Positions 52,311 through 60,884 of a stretch of 64,000 nt of DNA are shown here, one piece after another. This stretch comes from Nonomuraea coxensis DSM 45129 (GTDB lineage: Bacteria > Actinomycetota > Actinomycetes > Streptosporangiales > Streptosporangiaceae): NCBI RefSeq assembly GCF_019397265.1, contig NZ_CP068985.1:5188501-5252500 (forward strand), written 5' to 3'. Every line of letters starts with the position of its first letter. Within the stretch, counting starts at the first letter, position 1. The notes beneath the pieces were generated by a model. The model worked only from the letters and a program-made list of their open reading frames with translations, was not told the origin of the DNA and searched no databases. A program made the translations under genes and the position numbers.

Positions 52311-53288
52311 TCAGGCGGCCGCCTCGTCGTCCCGCACCGCCGGCCGCGCGCCCGCGGCGGCGAGGAACCTGGCGATGTGCCGGAAGGCCATCCGGGCCTC
52401 GGGCAGCACGTCGGCGAGGATCGGGAAGACGTGCGGCATGCGCCGCCACTCCTCGTACCTGACGGGGACGCCGGCGCGGCGCGCCGCCTCGGCCACCCGC
52501 CGCCCCTCGTCGCGCAGCACCTCGGTGGAGCCGGTCATGATCATGAGCGGCGGCAGCCCGGTGAAGTCGCCGAGCACCGGCGAGACCAGCGGGTCACGGG
52601 GGTCGAGCCCGTCGGTCCAGCGGCGGGCCAGCCACCGCACCCGGCTGGCCGGCAGCAGCGGGTCCTGCCAGCGGTTGGCGCGGCGCGGGATGTCGGTGAG
52701 GTCGGTCCACGGCGACATGCAGACGGCGGCGGCGGGCAGCGGCATCCCCCGGTCGCGCAGCGCCAGCAGCGTGGCCAGCGTGAGGTGCCCGCCCGCCGAG
52801 TCGCCCGCGACGATGACGTCCTCGGGGGCGTGGCCGCGCCGCAGCAGGCACTCGTAGGCGTCGAGGGCGTCGGTCAGCGAGTCGGCCAGCTTGTGCACCG
52901 GCCCCTGACGGTAGTCGAGCGCCAGCACCGGCCGCCTGGCCACCACCGACAGCCGCCAGGTGATGGAGCGGTGCGTGCGCGGCGAGCACGAGAAGTAGCC
53001 CCCGCCGTGGAAGTACAGCAGGGCCTTGCCCTCCTCGAGCTCCTCGCCGCCCCGTACCCACTCGCCGCCGCAGTCGGAGAACGCGGCCGGCACGATCGAC
53101 ACGTGCTCCGGCTGCGGCGCCTGGACCAGCCGGGCGAGCTCGCCGACGCGGGCGGCACCGGCCAGCGCGAGCGGGTGACGCATGAGGAGCGTGGACGCCG
53201 GCTTCAGCGTGCCCCACATGACGCCGGTCAGCGCGCGGGCCTGCCAGCTCAAGGGGTATTCGGGTACTACATCCCCATTGATCCGCAT
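52311..53288 (-). CDS. Alpha/beta hydrolase, hormone-sensitive lipase type
   Basis: 325-residue esterase of the HSL (lipase IV) family. The oxyanion motif HGGG is in YFHGGGYFS (about 108), the nucleophile elbow in VAGDSAGGHLT (about 180), and the histidine in MPHVFPI near the C-terminus. Related proteins include mycobacterial LipN and steroid esterases. ATG 53288 follows a GGAGGG site; an ATG 14 codons upstream has none. A 14-bp palindrome lies 42-55 bases upstream. Confidence 0.88.
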   Translation of the reverse strand: MRINGDVVPEYPLSWQARALTGVMWGTLKPASTLLMRHPLALAGAARVGELARLVQAPQPEHVSIVPAAFSDCGGEWVRGGEELEEGKALLYFHGGGYFSCSPRTHRSITWRLSVVARRPVLALDYRQGPVHKLADSLTDALDAYECLLRRGHAPEDVIVAGDSAGGHLTLATLLALRDRGMPLPAAAVCMSPWTDLTDIPRRANRWQDPLLPASRVRWLARRWTDGLDPRDPLVSPVLGDFTGLPPLMIMTGSTEVLRDEGRRVAEAARRAGVPVRYEEWRRMPHVFPILADVLPEARMAFRHIARFLAAAGARPAVRDDEAAA

Positions 53289-53329
53289 AACGACCCTCCG
53301 ACAGGTGTCTTTCCCCGGATGCCGCCTCA

Positions 53330-53343
53330 CTACCGGCCGGTAG
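53330..53343. promoter_or_regulatory. Palindromic site upstream of esterase
   Basis: CTACCGGCCGGTAG is a perfect 14-bp palindrome, a likely repressor site. Next to it GATATTTCC occurs twice at an 11-base interval (53363 and 53374). Confidence 0.5.
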
Positions 53344-53573
53344 GTATCTCATTCCTTACCCAGATATTTCCAGGATATTTCCGTCCGGGAGGGCGCGTTA
53401 AATCCGTTGCGGGCCGCCCGGCCGCCGACGGATAATTCCGTGCTTTCCCAACAGCAGACCCGTGCGCGACCCCGGACACGCCTCGTCACCGTGTCCTCAC
53501 CCTCCGGAGGTGCAAAACCGTCCCGCTCTATGCCCGGCTCGTCCGGTACGGCTTCCGCAAGCACGCCACCTAC

Positions 53574-54305
53574 GTGTGGGCCGCGCTCGCCGGGGCGTTC
53601 ACGAACAGCGTGTTCGGCGTCCTGCGCGCCTACGTCCTCATCGCCCTCTGGCAGGCCCGCCCCGGCCTGGCCGGATACGACCTCACCGACGCCGTCACCT
53701 ACTGCTTCGTCACCCAGGCGCTCATCAGCCCGATGCAGATCTTCGGCGGCGGCCTCGGCCTGCCCGAACGCATCCGCAGCGGCGACATCGCGCTCGACCT
53801 GGTCCGCCCCGCCTCGCTGCAGCTCTGGACGCTGGCCGAGGACGCCGGACGGGCCGCCTACCTGCTCATGGTGCGCGGGCTGCCGCCGATGCTGGCCGGC
53901 GCGGCGGTGTTCGGGATCACGCTGCCCGCCGGGGCCGGGCAGTGGGCCGCGTTCCTGGCCGGCCTCGCGCTCGCGGTCGTGGTCAGCTTCGGCTGGCGCT
54001 ACCTGGTCGCGCTGTCGGTCTGCTGGCTCGCCGACGACCGCGGCGTGGCCGTGCTGTCGCTGGTGCTCTGCACGTTCCTGTCCGGCATGATGCTGCCGCT
54101 GCGGATCTTCCCCGGCGCGCTCGGCGACCTCGCCGCCGCGCTGCCGTGGGCGGCCATGGTCCAGGTGCCGACCGACCTCTACCTCGGGGCCGCGCCCGTC
54201 CTGCCGTCCCTGGCCTTCCAGGCGTTCTGGGCGGCCGTCCTGCTCGGGCTCGGCGCGCTCGCCACCCGGGCGATCCGTCACAAGGTGGTGATCCAGGGTG
54301 GTTAG
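53574..54305 (+). CDS. ABC-2 type transporter permease (COG4587-like)
   Basis: At least 243 residues with about six membrane helices. First of three genes for an exporter of the COG4586/4587/3694 type. GTG 53574 is the first ordinary start in frame, but the coding sequence clearly continues upstream: YARLVRYGFRKHATY, the usual N-terminus, precedes it with no stop. A GGAGGTG ribosome site (53506-53512) points to a start at GTC 53520, a non-standard codon. The substrate is unknown; similar exporters move lipids or drugs. Confidence 0.82.
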   Translation: MWAALAGAFTNSVFGVLRAYVLIALWQARPGLAGYDLTDAVTYCFVTQALISPMQIFGGGLGLPERIRSGDIALDLVRPASLQLWTLAEDAGRAAYLLMVRGLPPMLAGAAVFGITLPAGAGQWAAFLAGLALAVVVSFGWRYLVALSVCWLADDRGVAVLSLVLCTFLSGMMLPLRIFPGALGDLAAALPWAAMVQVPTDLYLGAAPVLPSLAFQAFWAAVLLGLGALATRAIRHKVVIQGG

Positions 54306-55086
54306 GACCTATATCCTGCTGGCCTGGACGTGGACGCGGGCCGCGGCCGCCTATCCCGTCTCCTTCTGGCTGATGACCGTGCTCAGCCTGGCCGTGGCCG
54401 CCACCGACGTGGCCGTCATCTTCATCGTCTTCGCCAACACCACCAGCCTCGCCGGCTTCTCCCGCGAGGAGGTCCTGTTCCTCTACGGGGCCGCGAGCCT
54501 GCCCTTCACGCTGTGCGACCTGTTCGTCAGCAACCTCGACCGGGTGAGCAGGCACATCAAGGACGGCACGCTCGACACCTTCCTCATCCGGCCGGTGAGC
54601 GCCTGGCTGCAGCTCGCCGCCGACCGCTTCACCCCCACCCGCGCGGGCCGGGTCGTCCAGGCCGCCGCCGTGCTCGGCTGGTCGCTCACCGCGCTCGACC
54701 CCGACCCGGGCCGGCTGTGGATGCTGCCGGTGATGACGGTCACGGGGATCGTCGTCTTCGCCGCGATGTGGACGCTGGCCGGCGCGGCCCAGTTCGCGCT
54801 GACCGACGCCCCCGAGGTGGTCAACGCCTTCACCTACGGCGGCCACCAGCTCGTCCAGTACCCGCTCGCCATCTACGGGCGCGACCTGGTGCGCGGCGTC
54901 ACGTACGTGCTGCCGCTCGCCTTCGTCAACTGGCAGCCCGGCCTGTACGTGCTGGGCCGCGCCGACCCGTTCGGCACGCCGGAGTTCATGCGTTTCCTCG
55001 GGCCGGTCGCCGCGCCGGTCCTCGCCCTGCTGGCCGCGCTGGCCTGGCGGCAGGGCGTCAGGCACTACCGATCCACCGGGAGTTGA
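54298..55086 (+). CDS. ABC-2 type transporter permease (COG3694-like)
   Basis: 262-residue second permease with six membrane helices. The stretch LYGAASLPFTLCDLFVSNLD followed by RVSRHIKDGTLDTFLIRPVS is typical of this family. GTG 54298 overlaps the end of the first permease by eight bases. Forms a heterodimer with the COG4587-like protein. Confidence 0.87.
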   Translation: MVRTYILLAWTWTRAAAAYPVSFWLMTVLSLAVAATDVAVIFIVFANTTSLAGFSREEVLFLYGAASLPFTLCDLFVSNLDRVSRHIKDGTLDTFLIRPVSAWLQLAADRFTPTRAGRVVQAAAVLGWSLTALDPDPGRLWMLPVMTVTGIVVFAAMWTLAGAAQFALTDAPEVVNAFTYGGHQLVQYPLAIYGRDLVRGVTYVLPLAFVNWQPGLYVLGRADPFGTPEFMRFLGPVAAPVLALLAALAWRQGVRHYRSTGS

Positions 55087-55088
55087 CG

Positions 55089-55868
55089 ATGATCGAGCTC
55101 GACCGGGCGGGACGTTCGTTCAAGGTCAGGAGGAACATCGTCCACGCCGTACGCGACCTGTCGTTCACCGTGTCCGCCGGAGAGTTCGTCGGCTGCCTCG
55201 GGCCGAACGGCGCGGGCAAGTCCACCACGATCAAGATGCTCTGCGGCATCCTCACGCCCACCTCGGGCCGGGTGCGCGTGGCCGGGCTCGACCCCTCGCG
55301 CCGGCGCACCGCGCTCGCCCGGCGCATCGGGGTGGTCTTCGGCCAGCGCACCACGCTGTGGTGGGACCTGCCGCTGGCCGACAGCTTCGAGCTGATCCGG
55401 CTGCTCTACAAGGTCGACCGGGCCGCCTTCCGCGCCCGGCTGGAGGAGCTGACCGGCACCCTCGGCCTGGGCGCGTTCCTGCGCACGCCGGTGCGCCAGC
55501 TCAGCCTCGGCCAGCGGATGCGCGGCGATCTCGCGGCGGCGCTGCTGCACGCGCCGGAGGTGCTGGTGCTGGACGAGCCCACCATCGGGCTCGACGTGGT
55601 CAGCAAGGCCGGCATCCGCGAGTTCCTGCTGCGGGTCAACGCCGAGCAGGGCACCACCGTGCTGCTGACCACCCACGATCTCGGCGACGTCGAGCGCCTG
55701 TGCCGCCGGGTCATGCTCATCGACCACGGCCGGCTGGCCTTCGACGGCACGCTGGCGGACCTCATGGCCACGGCGCCCGGCCACGCGGACATCGAGGACG
55801 TCGTCACCCGCCTCTACAAGGGCGAGGCGGCCCTCACCGCCGAGCTGCCGGCGGGGCGGGATCAGTAG
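55089..55868 (+). CDS. ABC transporter ATP-binding protein (COG4586-like)
   Basis: 259-residue ATPase. Walker A GPNGAGKST (about residue 38), signature LSLGQRMRGDLAAALLH, Walker B VLVLDEPTIGLDVVSK and switch histidine in TTHDLGDVE. The GQRTTLWWDLP stretch is diagnostic for the COG4586 group. It powers the two preceding permeases; starts two bases after them. Convergent with a small membrane gene, overlapping by seven bases. Confidence 0.93.
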   Translation: MIELDRAGRSFKVRRNIVHAVRDLSFTVSAGEFVGCLGPNGAGKSTTIKMLCGILTPTSGRVRVAGLDPSRRRTALARRIGVVFGQRTTLWWDLPLADSFELIRLLYKVDRAAFRARLEELTGTLGLGAFLRTPVRQLSLGQRMRGDLAAALLHAPEVLVLDEPTIGLDVVSKAGIREFLLRVNAEQGTTVLLTTHDLGDVERLCRRVMLIDHGRLAFDGTLADLMATAPGHADIEDVVTRLYKGEAALTAELPAGRDQ

Positions 55869-56356
55869 TAGCCGCCCTCGGGCGAGCTCTCGTAGTCGTC
55901 GTCGAGGTCGTCGTGCGGGCGCGACCAGCGCGACGGCATCAGCACGGGGATGAACAGGGCCACGCCGAGCAGGGCCAGCACGCCCGTCGTCAGGAGGGTC
56001 TGCGCGCCGGCGCCGGCCTCCCTGACGATCTGGTTCACCGACGGCTCGGCGGGGACGAGGGAGAGCGCGCGCCCCGGGTCGAGCGCGTAGACGACCGTCC
56101 AGGCCAGCAGCGCCATGGACGGCACGAACGTGGCGAGCGGCGAGATCCGGCCCGCCACCACGAGCCCGTACACCAGGCCGACCGCGGCCATCGCGCCGAG
56201 CGCGATCCAGAGCTTCTGGTTGTCGGGCGGGGGCGCCGTGGCCTGTGCGGCTGCCTGCGCGGCGGCCTGCGTCACGGCCCAGCCACCGCCCGCCAGCACG
56301 GCCGCCGTGACCACCACTCCGATGAGGAAACCGCCTAAGTGCCGCAACGTTCTCAC
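55862..56356 (-). CDS. Hypothetical membrane protein
   Basis: 164 residues from GTG 56356 (or TTG 56350, which has a better-placed GAGGTGAG site). Four membrane segments: about 8-28 (GGFLIGVVVTAAVLAGGG), 48-68 (WIALGAMAAVGLVYGLVV), 75-95 and 120-140 (TTGVLALLGVALFIPVL), with an acidic C-terminus (HDDLDDDYESSPEGGYY). Not recognised further, but the pattern recurs in Streptosporangiaceae-like genomes. Confidence 0.65.
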   Translation of the reverse strand: MRTLRHLGGFLIGVVVTAAVLAGGGWAVTQAAAQAAAQATAPPPDNQKLWIALGAMAAVGLVYGLVVAGRISPLATFVPSMALLAWTVVYALDPGRALSLVPAEPSVNQIVREAGAGAQTLLTTGVLALLGVALFIPVLMPSRWSRPHDDLDDDYESSPEGGYY

Positions 56357-56469
56357 CTCTATGTCAGCGTAGATCGGCACGACCCTAGCGACAAACAGTG
56401 CGCAACGCCCAGGCATCGCCCGGTTGAGGCCACATGCAACCGTGCCCCGTGAGACGATGTGGCACACCC

Positions 56470-57015
56470 ATGCGCGCTCGACTCCCCTTGAGGCTGGCGC
56501 GGACGGCGGCCTTCTCCGCCGTCTGCGTGACCCTCGCCGCCCTCGCCCACCTGCTGGGCGGCGGCTCGGGGCCCGCTCCGTGGACCGCCGGGCTGGGGCT
56601 CGCGGCGTCGGCCGGGCTCGGGCTCGCGCTGACCGGCCGGGAGCGCTCCGCCCTGGCCGTCAACGTCGTGCTCGTCGGCGCGCAACTGGGGCTGCACGAG
56701 CTGTTCGCCCGCGACGCCGGGTCCCAGGACGTCGCCTACGTCCCGGTGCACGGGCACGGGCAGGGGCTCGCGGTCAACGCCGGCATGCTGACCGCCCACC
56801 TCACCGCCACGCTCCTCACGGGGTTGTGGCTGGCGCGCGGCGAGGCCGCACTGTGGGCCCTGCTCCGGCGGGCCGGGCGGCGCCTCACGCTGCTGCGGCC
56901 GGTCGTCGTGCCCGCCGTGCGGCCCCGCCCGCCGGTGGCCGCCGCGCGGGCCGTCCCCCTCCAGCCGGTCCTCCGGCACTCCCTGGCCAGGCGCGGTCCT
57001 CCACTTCCCGCCTGA
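56470..57015 (+). CDS. Hypothetical multi-pass membrane protein
   Basis: 181 residues from ATG 56470 with four probable membrane segments (AFSAVCVTLAALAHLL, TAGLGLAASAGLGLAL, LAVNVVLVGAQLGLHELF, LTAHLTATLLTGLWLA) and a basic C-terminal tail. The histidine-rich loop VPVHGHGQG may bind metal. It lies 48 bases before the YcnI-type copper gene, so a role in copper handling is plausible but unproven. GTG/ATG alternatives upstream at 56434 lack a ribosome site. Confidence 0.55.
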   Translation: MRARLPLRLARTAAFSAVCVTLAALAHLLGGGSGPAPWTAGLGLAASAGLGLALTGRERSALAVNVVLVGAQLGLHELFARDAGSQDVAYVPVHGHGQGLAVNAGMLTAHLTATLLTGLWLARGEAALWALLRRAGRRLTLLRPVVVPAVRPRPPVAAARAVPLQPVLRHSLARRGPPLPA

Positions 57016-57063
57016 CCTTCTGACACCCCTGTTCCTTCCTTTCTCGCCAAGTGGAGTTCCCGC

Positions 57064-57813
57064 ATGTCCTTCGTACGCCGGGCCGCGACCGTGCTCGCCG
57101 CCGCCACCGCACTCACCGCCGGGCTCGCCCTGCCCGCCCTCGCCCACGTCACCATCCAGCCGGGATCCGCCGAGCAGGGCGGTTTCACCAAGGTCGCCTT
57201 CCGGGTGCCGAACGAGCGTGACGACGCCTCGACCACCAAGGTCGAGGTCACCTTCCCCGCCGACCACCCGCTGGCGTTCGTGTCGGTCAAGCCCGTGCCC
57301 GGATGGAAGGTGAAGGTCACCGAGGGCAAGCTGCCCACGCCGGTCAAGACCCAGTACGGCGAGCTCAAGGAGGCCGTGACCAAGGTCGTCTGGTCCGGCG
57401 GCGCGATCGAGCCGGGGCAGTTCCAGGAGTTCGAGGTGTCCATGGGGCAGTTGCCCACCGACACGGGGCAGCTCGTCTTCCCGACGAAGCAGACCTACTC
57501 CAGCGGTGAGGTCGTCGACTGGTCGGAGGCGCCCAAGGCCGACGGCACGGAGGCCGAGCACCCGGCGCCGCTGCTCAAGCTCACCCCGGCCACCGGCGAC
57601 GACGCCCACGGCGCCGCCGCCCCGAGTACGGCCCCGAGCGCGGTCCCTGCCTCCGGCGCGCCGACCCTGATCGCGACCGCGGCCGCGGTGGCCGCTCCGG
57701 CGGACGGCGGCACGGACGGCGCCGCCCGCCTGCTGGGCGGAGCGGGCCTCGCCGTGGGCCTGATCGGCGTCGTCGTGGGCGCCCTCGCCCTCCGCCGCCG
57801 CCCCACCGCCTGA
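57064..57813 (+). CDS. YcnI family (DUF1775) copper-binding protein
   Basis: 249-residue secreted protein with a C-terminal membrane anchor. A signal peptide (about 1-27) ends at ALA|HVTIQP, making the mature N-terminal histidine that YcnI proteins use to bind Cu(II) as a monohistidine brace; the conserved tryptophan is in KVVWSGG. An Ala/Pro/Ser linker precedes a membrane helix (GLAVGLIGVVVGALAL) and RRR stop-transfer. Probably a copper chaperone at the cell surface. ATG 57064. Confidence 0.9.
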   Translation: MSFVRRAATVLAAATALTAGLALPALAHVTIQPGSAEQGGFTKVAFRVPNERDDASTTKVEVTFPADHPLAFVSVKPVPGWKVKVTEGKLPTPVKTQYGELKEAVTKVVWSGGAIEPGQFQEFEVSMGQLPTDTGQLVFPTKQTYSSGEVVDWSEAPKADGTEAEHPAPLLKLTPATGDDAHGAAAPSTAPSAVPASGAPTLIATAAAVAAPADGGTDGAARLLGGAGLAVGLIGVVVGALALRRRPTA

Positions 57814-57856
57814 CCCCCGCGCGGCGCCCGGCCCCCACCCCCGCCCTCTGCCCACA

Positions 57857-57884
57857 GCCGAGGGCCGGGGGTCCGGCCCTCGGC
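57857..57884 (+). terminator. Terminator after the YcnI gene
   Basis: A perfect 12-bp stem (GCCGAGGGCCGG / CCGGCCCTCGGC) with a four-base loop, 44 bases after the stop. Confidence 0.85.
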
Positions 57885-57925
57885 CTGAAGCCGAAGGCCC
57901 GGCATCCGGGCGGGGAGAAAGTTAG

Positions 57926-57940
57926 TTATGGCAATATAAT
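57926..57940 (+). promoter_or_regulatory. Leaderless promoter and candidate MarR operator
   Basis: A consensus -10 TATAAT (57935-57940) lies so that transcription should begin at the ATG 57947. It overlaps TTAT-GGCAAT-ATAA (57926-57939), an AT-rich inverted repeat that stands out in this GC-rich DNA and suits the MarR protein encoded downstream. Confidence 0.6.
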
Positions 57941-57946
57941 CGTCTC

Positions 57947-59416
57947 ATGGCGCTGACGAACCTCGGCCTCCGTGCCCGGCAGGGCCGGCCCGTGAGGCCG
58001 AGGCTCGTCCTGGCCATCTGCTGCACCAGCCTGTTCATCGTCGGGCTGGACAACACGATCGTGAACATCGCGCTGCCGTCCATCCGGCGCGACCTCGGCG
58101 CCTCGCTCTCCGGCCTGCAGTGGATCATCGACGCCTACACCGTCGTGCTGGCCGCGCTGCTCATGCTGGCCGGCTCGACCGGCGACCGCGTGGGCCGGCG
58201 GCGCACCTTCCAGACCGGGCTCGTGCTGTTCACGCTGGGCTCCCTGGCCTGCTCGCTCGCGCCGGGCCTGGGATGGCTGATCGCCGCCCGCGCCCTGCAG
58301 GCCGTCGGCGGCTCGATGCTCAACCCGGTCGCCATGTCGATCATCACCAACACCTTCACCGAGCCGCGCGAGCGGGCCCGCGCGATCGGCGTGTGGGGGG
58401 CGGTCGTCGGCGTCAGCATGGCGCTCGGGCCGCCGCTCGGCGGCGCGCTCGTGGCCTCGGTCGGCTGGCGGTCCATCTTCTGGATCAACATCCCGGTCGG
58501 GCTGGCGGCGCTCGTGCTGTGCGCGCTGTTCGTGCCCGAGTCGCGCGCGCCGCGCCCGCGGCCGGTGGACGTGGTGGGACAGGCCCTGGTCGTCGTGCTG
58601 CTGGCGAGCCTCACGTACGGGCTGATCGAGGCGCCCGCCGCCGGCTGGGCCTCGGCGCAGACGCTGGGCTGCTTCGCGCTCGCCGCGCTGGCGCTGGCGG
58701 TGCTGGTTCCGTACGAGCTGCGCCGCCGCGAGCCGCTGATCAACCCGCGCTTCTTCCGCAGCGCGCCGTTCACGGGGGCGACGCTGATCGCGGTGTGCGG
58801 CTTCGCCGCGCTCGGCGGCTTCCTGTTCCTCAACACCCTCTACCTGCAGGAGACCCTGGGCTACTCGGCCCTGCACGCCGGCCTGCTGACGCTGCCGATG
58901 GCCGCGCTCACGGCGGTGTGCTCGCCGGTCTCCGGCCGCCTCGTCGGCACGGCGGGGCCGCGCGTCCCGCTGGTCGTCGCCGGGGTGGGGCTCACGGCCA
59001 GCATGCTGATGCTGACCGGTCTGACCGCGCACACACCACTCTGGCAGCTCTTGACCGCGTACGTGCTGTTCGGGCTGGGGTTCGGGATGCTCAACGCGCC
59101 CATCACCAACACCGCCGTCTCCGGCATGCCGGTCGCGCAGGCGGGGGTGGCCGCCGCCGTGGCCTCCACCAGCCGGCAGATCGGCCAGTCGCTCGGCGTC
59201 GCGGTGATCGGCGCGCTGGTCACCTCCGCCGTACGCGGCCCGCTGCCCGCCGGCTTCCCTCAGGCCAGCCACATCGGCTGGTGGGTGGGCGCCGGATGCG
59301 GCGCGGCGATCCTGCTGCTCGGCGTCCTCACCACGGGCCGCCGGGCCGAGCGGAGCGCCGCCCGCACCGCCGAGCGGCTCATCCACGGCTCGGCCAGGAC
59401 GGAAGGCCCCTTGTGA
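57947..59416 (+). CDS. MFS drug efflux transporter (DHA2 family, 14 helices)
   Basis: 489-residue transporter of the EmrB/QacA type that exports drugs in exchange for protons. Helix 1 carries FIVGLDNTIVNIALPSIRRD, the loop motif is GDRVGRRRTFQTG, and motif C is in GVVGVSMALGPPLGGAL-like sequence of helix 5. About 14 membrane segments. It has an apparently leaderless ATG and overlaps the MarR gene by four bases, so exporter and regulator are co-transcribed. Drug range unknown. Confidence 0.93.
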   Translation: MALTNLGLRARQGRPVRPRLVLAICCTSLFIVGLDNTIVNIALPSIRRDLGASLSGLQWIIDAYTVVLAALLMLAGSTGDRVGRRRTFQTGLVLFTLGSLACSLAPGLGWLIAARALQAVGGSMLNPVAMSIITNTFTEPRERARAIGVWGAVVGVSMALGPPLGGALVASVGWRSIFWINIPVGLAALVLCALFVPESRAPRPRPVDVVGQALVVVLLASLTYGLIEAPAAGWASAQTLGCFALAALALAVLVPYELRRREPLINPRFFRSAPFTGATLIAVCGFAALGGFLFLNTLYLQETLGYSALHAGLLTLPMAALTAVCSPVSGRLVGTAGPRVPLVVAGVGLTASMLMLTGLTAHTPLWQLLTAYVLFGLGFGMLNAPITNTAVSGMPVAQAGVAAAVASTSRQIGQSLGVAVIGALVTSAVRGPLPAGFPQASHIGWWVGAGCGAAILLLGVLTTGRRAERSAARTAERLIHGSARTEGPL

Positions 59417-59919
59417 GCGGCCAGGACGCCCCTGACGACCGGGCCGCGGCCGCCTTCCGCGTCTGGGCGGCGATGCGCGCGCTGGTGCTGGAGGAGGAGG
59501 ACCGCCGCAAGGAGGTCGCCGACGCCCTCGGCATGAGCTTCTCGCGGGCGAAGGCGCTGCGCCGCCTGCTGCCCGGCCCGCTGACCATGCGTGAGCTGAC
59601 GGCCCTGCTGGGCACCGACAAGCCGTACACGACGCTGGTGGTCGACGACCTGGAGGGCCGCGGCTACGTGCGGCGTACCGTCCACCCGGACGACCGCCGC
59701 CGCAGGATCGTCACGCTCACCGAGGCGGGGCGGGCCGCCGCGGAGCAGGGCGATCGCATCCTGGGCCGCCCGCCGCGCGCCCTCGCCGCCCTCGGCCCCG
59801 ACGACCTGGCCGCCCTCGACCGCGTCATGGCCGCGATCCGCTCCCCCGGGGCCGCTCAGGACGTGACGTCCTTGCCGGAGAAGCGCGCCCAGGCGACCGA
59901 GCCGAACAGCGCGATGTAG
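59413..59919 (+). CDS. MarR family transcriptional regulator
   Basis: 168-residue winged helix regulator. The DNA-binding core (about 50-115) reads LTMRELTALLGTDKPYTTLV, DDLEGRGYVRRTVHPDDRR and RRIVTLTEAGRAAAEQ. GTG 59413 overlaps the exporter stop. It probably represses the operon until a drug binds. The C-terminal 20 residues run 64 bases into the convergent ABC permease gene, and look like read-through rather than conserved sequence. Confidence 0.87.
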   Translation: MSGQDAPDDRAAAAFRVWAAMRALVLEEEDRRKEVADALGMSFSRAKALRRLLPGPLTMRELTALLGTDKPYTTLVVDDLEGRGYVRRTVHPDDRRRRIVTLTEAGRAAAEQGDRILGRPPRALAALGPDDLAALDRVMAAIRSPGAAQDVTSLPEKRAQATEPNSAM

Positions 59920-60884
59920 GCGGCGAAGGACAGCAGCCCGTCGCGGAGCGCCGCGAAGTCGATGGGGTCGCGCAGCACCGCGTCGAACGCGGTGAACCGG
60001 GTGGGCAGCAGGTACGGCGCGATCGGCGCGAGGTCCGGCACCGCGCGCAGCACCTGGCAGACGACCAGCAGCACCAGGGTCCCCGCGATGGCGCCGATGG
60101 CGACCTCGGTGAAGGTCGACAGCGCCAGCGCGACGGCGGCCAGCGCGGCCATGGCGGCGCCGACGTAGCCGACGGCGATGAGGATGCGCAGCAGCCCCTC
60201 CCCCATCGTGATCGTGGTGCCGGACAGCAGCGTCACCGAGCCGCCGGGGAACAGCGCGACCCCGGTCAGCAGCGCCGTCACGGCCACGACGGCGGTGACC
60301 GCGTAGCCGAAGACGACCGCGTTGAGGTACTTCACCGCGAGCAGGCGTCCCCGGCCCACGGGGGCGGCCAGCAGGTAGCGCAGGGTGCCGCCGCCAGCCT
60401 CGCCGGCGATCGCGTCGCCCGCCACCACGCTCACCGCCACCGGCATGAGCAGCAGCACGAGGAACGAGAACGACAGGAACGTCAGCATGAGGCTGTTGCC
60501 CGCGAGGTCCTGGACGATGCTGCTCATCTCGCCGTCGCCCGCCGTGCCCGAGGCGAGCCGCAGGCCGATGCCGAGGACGACCGGGACGACGCCGAGGACC
60601 GCGAGCAGCGCCATGTTGCGGGGGCGGCGGAAGGTCAGGTTCAGCTCCGAGCCGAGCAGCCGCCAGAACGCGCCCATCCTCAGTCCCCCGGCCGTGTCCT
60701 CTCCCGTGGGCCGGCCCGTGTACTCGCCGGCGCTCTCCCCGGCGTCGCGGGTCAGGGGCTCGGGCGCGCGGCGTGCGACGGTGCGCAGGGTCTCCGTGAC
60801 CGGCACCAGGCCGGGCATGCGGCGCGGTTGCCCCGCCGCGGCGGCCCCCGCGCCCGCCTGGGTACGGGTCTCAGCCGTCGACAT
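59856..60884 (-). CDS. ABC-2 type transporter permease
   Basis: 342-residue permease. About 75 disordered N-terminal residues, rich in Ala, Arg, Glu and Gly, precede a six-helix membrane domain (LLAVLGVVPVVLGIGLRLA, FLSFSFLVLLLMPVAVSVVAG). SGEAGGGTLRYLLA-type sequence after helix 2 is typical of ABC-2 exporters. It overlaps the ATPase gene by 14 bases. Last gene of a three-gene operon. Confidence 0.88.
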   Translation of the reverse strand: MSTAETRTQAGAGAAAAGQPRRMPGLVPVTETLRTVARRAPEPLTRDAGESAGEYTGRPTGEDTAGGLRMGAFWRLLGSELNLTFRRPRNMALLAVLGVVPVVLGIGLRLASGTAGDGEMSSIVQDLAGNSLMLTFLSFSFLVLLLMPVAVSVVAGDAIAGEAGGGTLRYLLAAPVGRGRLLAVKYLNAVVFGYAVTAVVAVTALLTGVALFPGGSVTLLSGTTITMGEGLLRILIAVGYVGAAMAALAAVALALSTFTEVAIGAIAGTLVLLVVCQVLRAVPDLAPIAPYLLPTRFTAFDAVLRDPIDFAALRDGLLSFAAYIALFGSVAWARFSGKDVTS

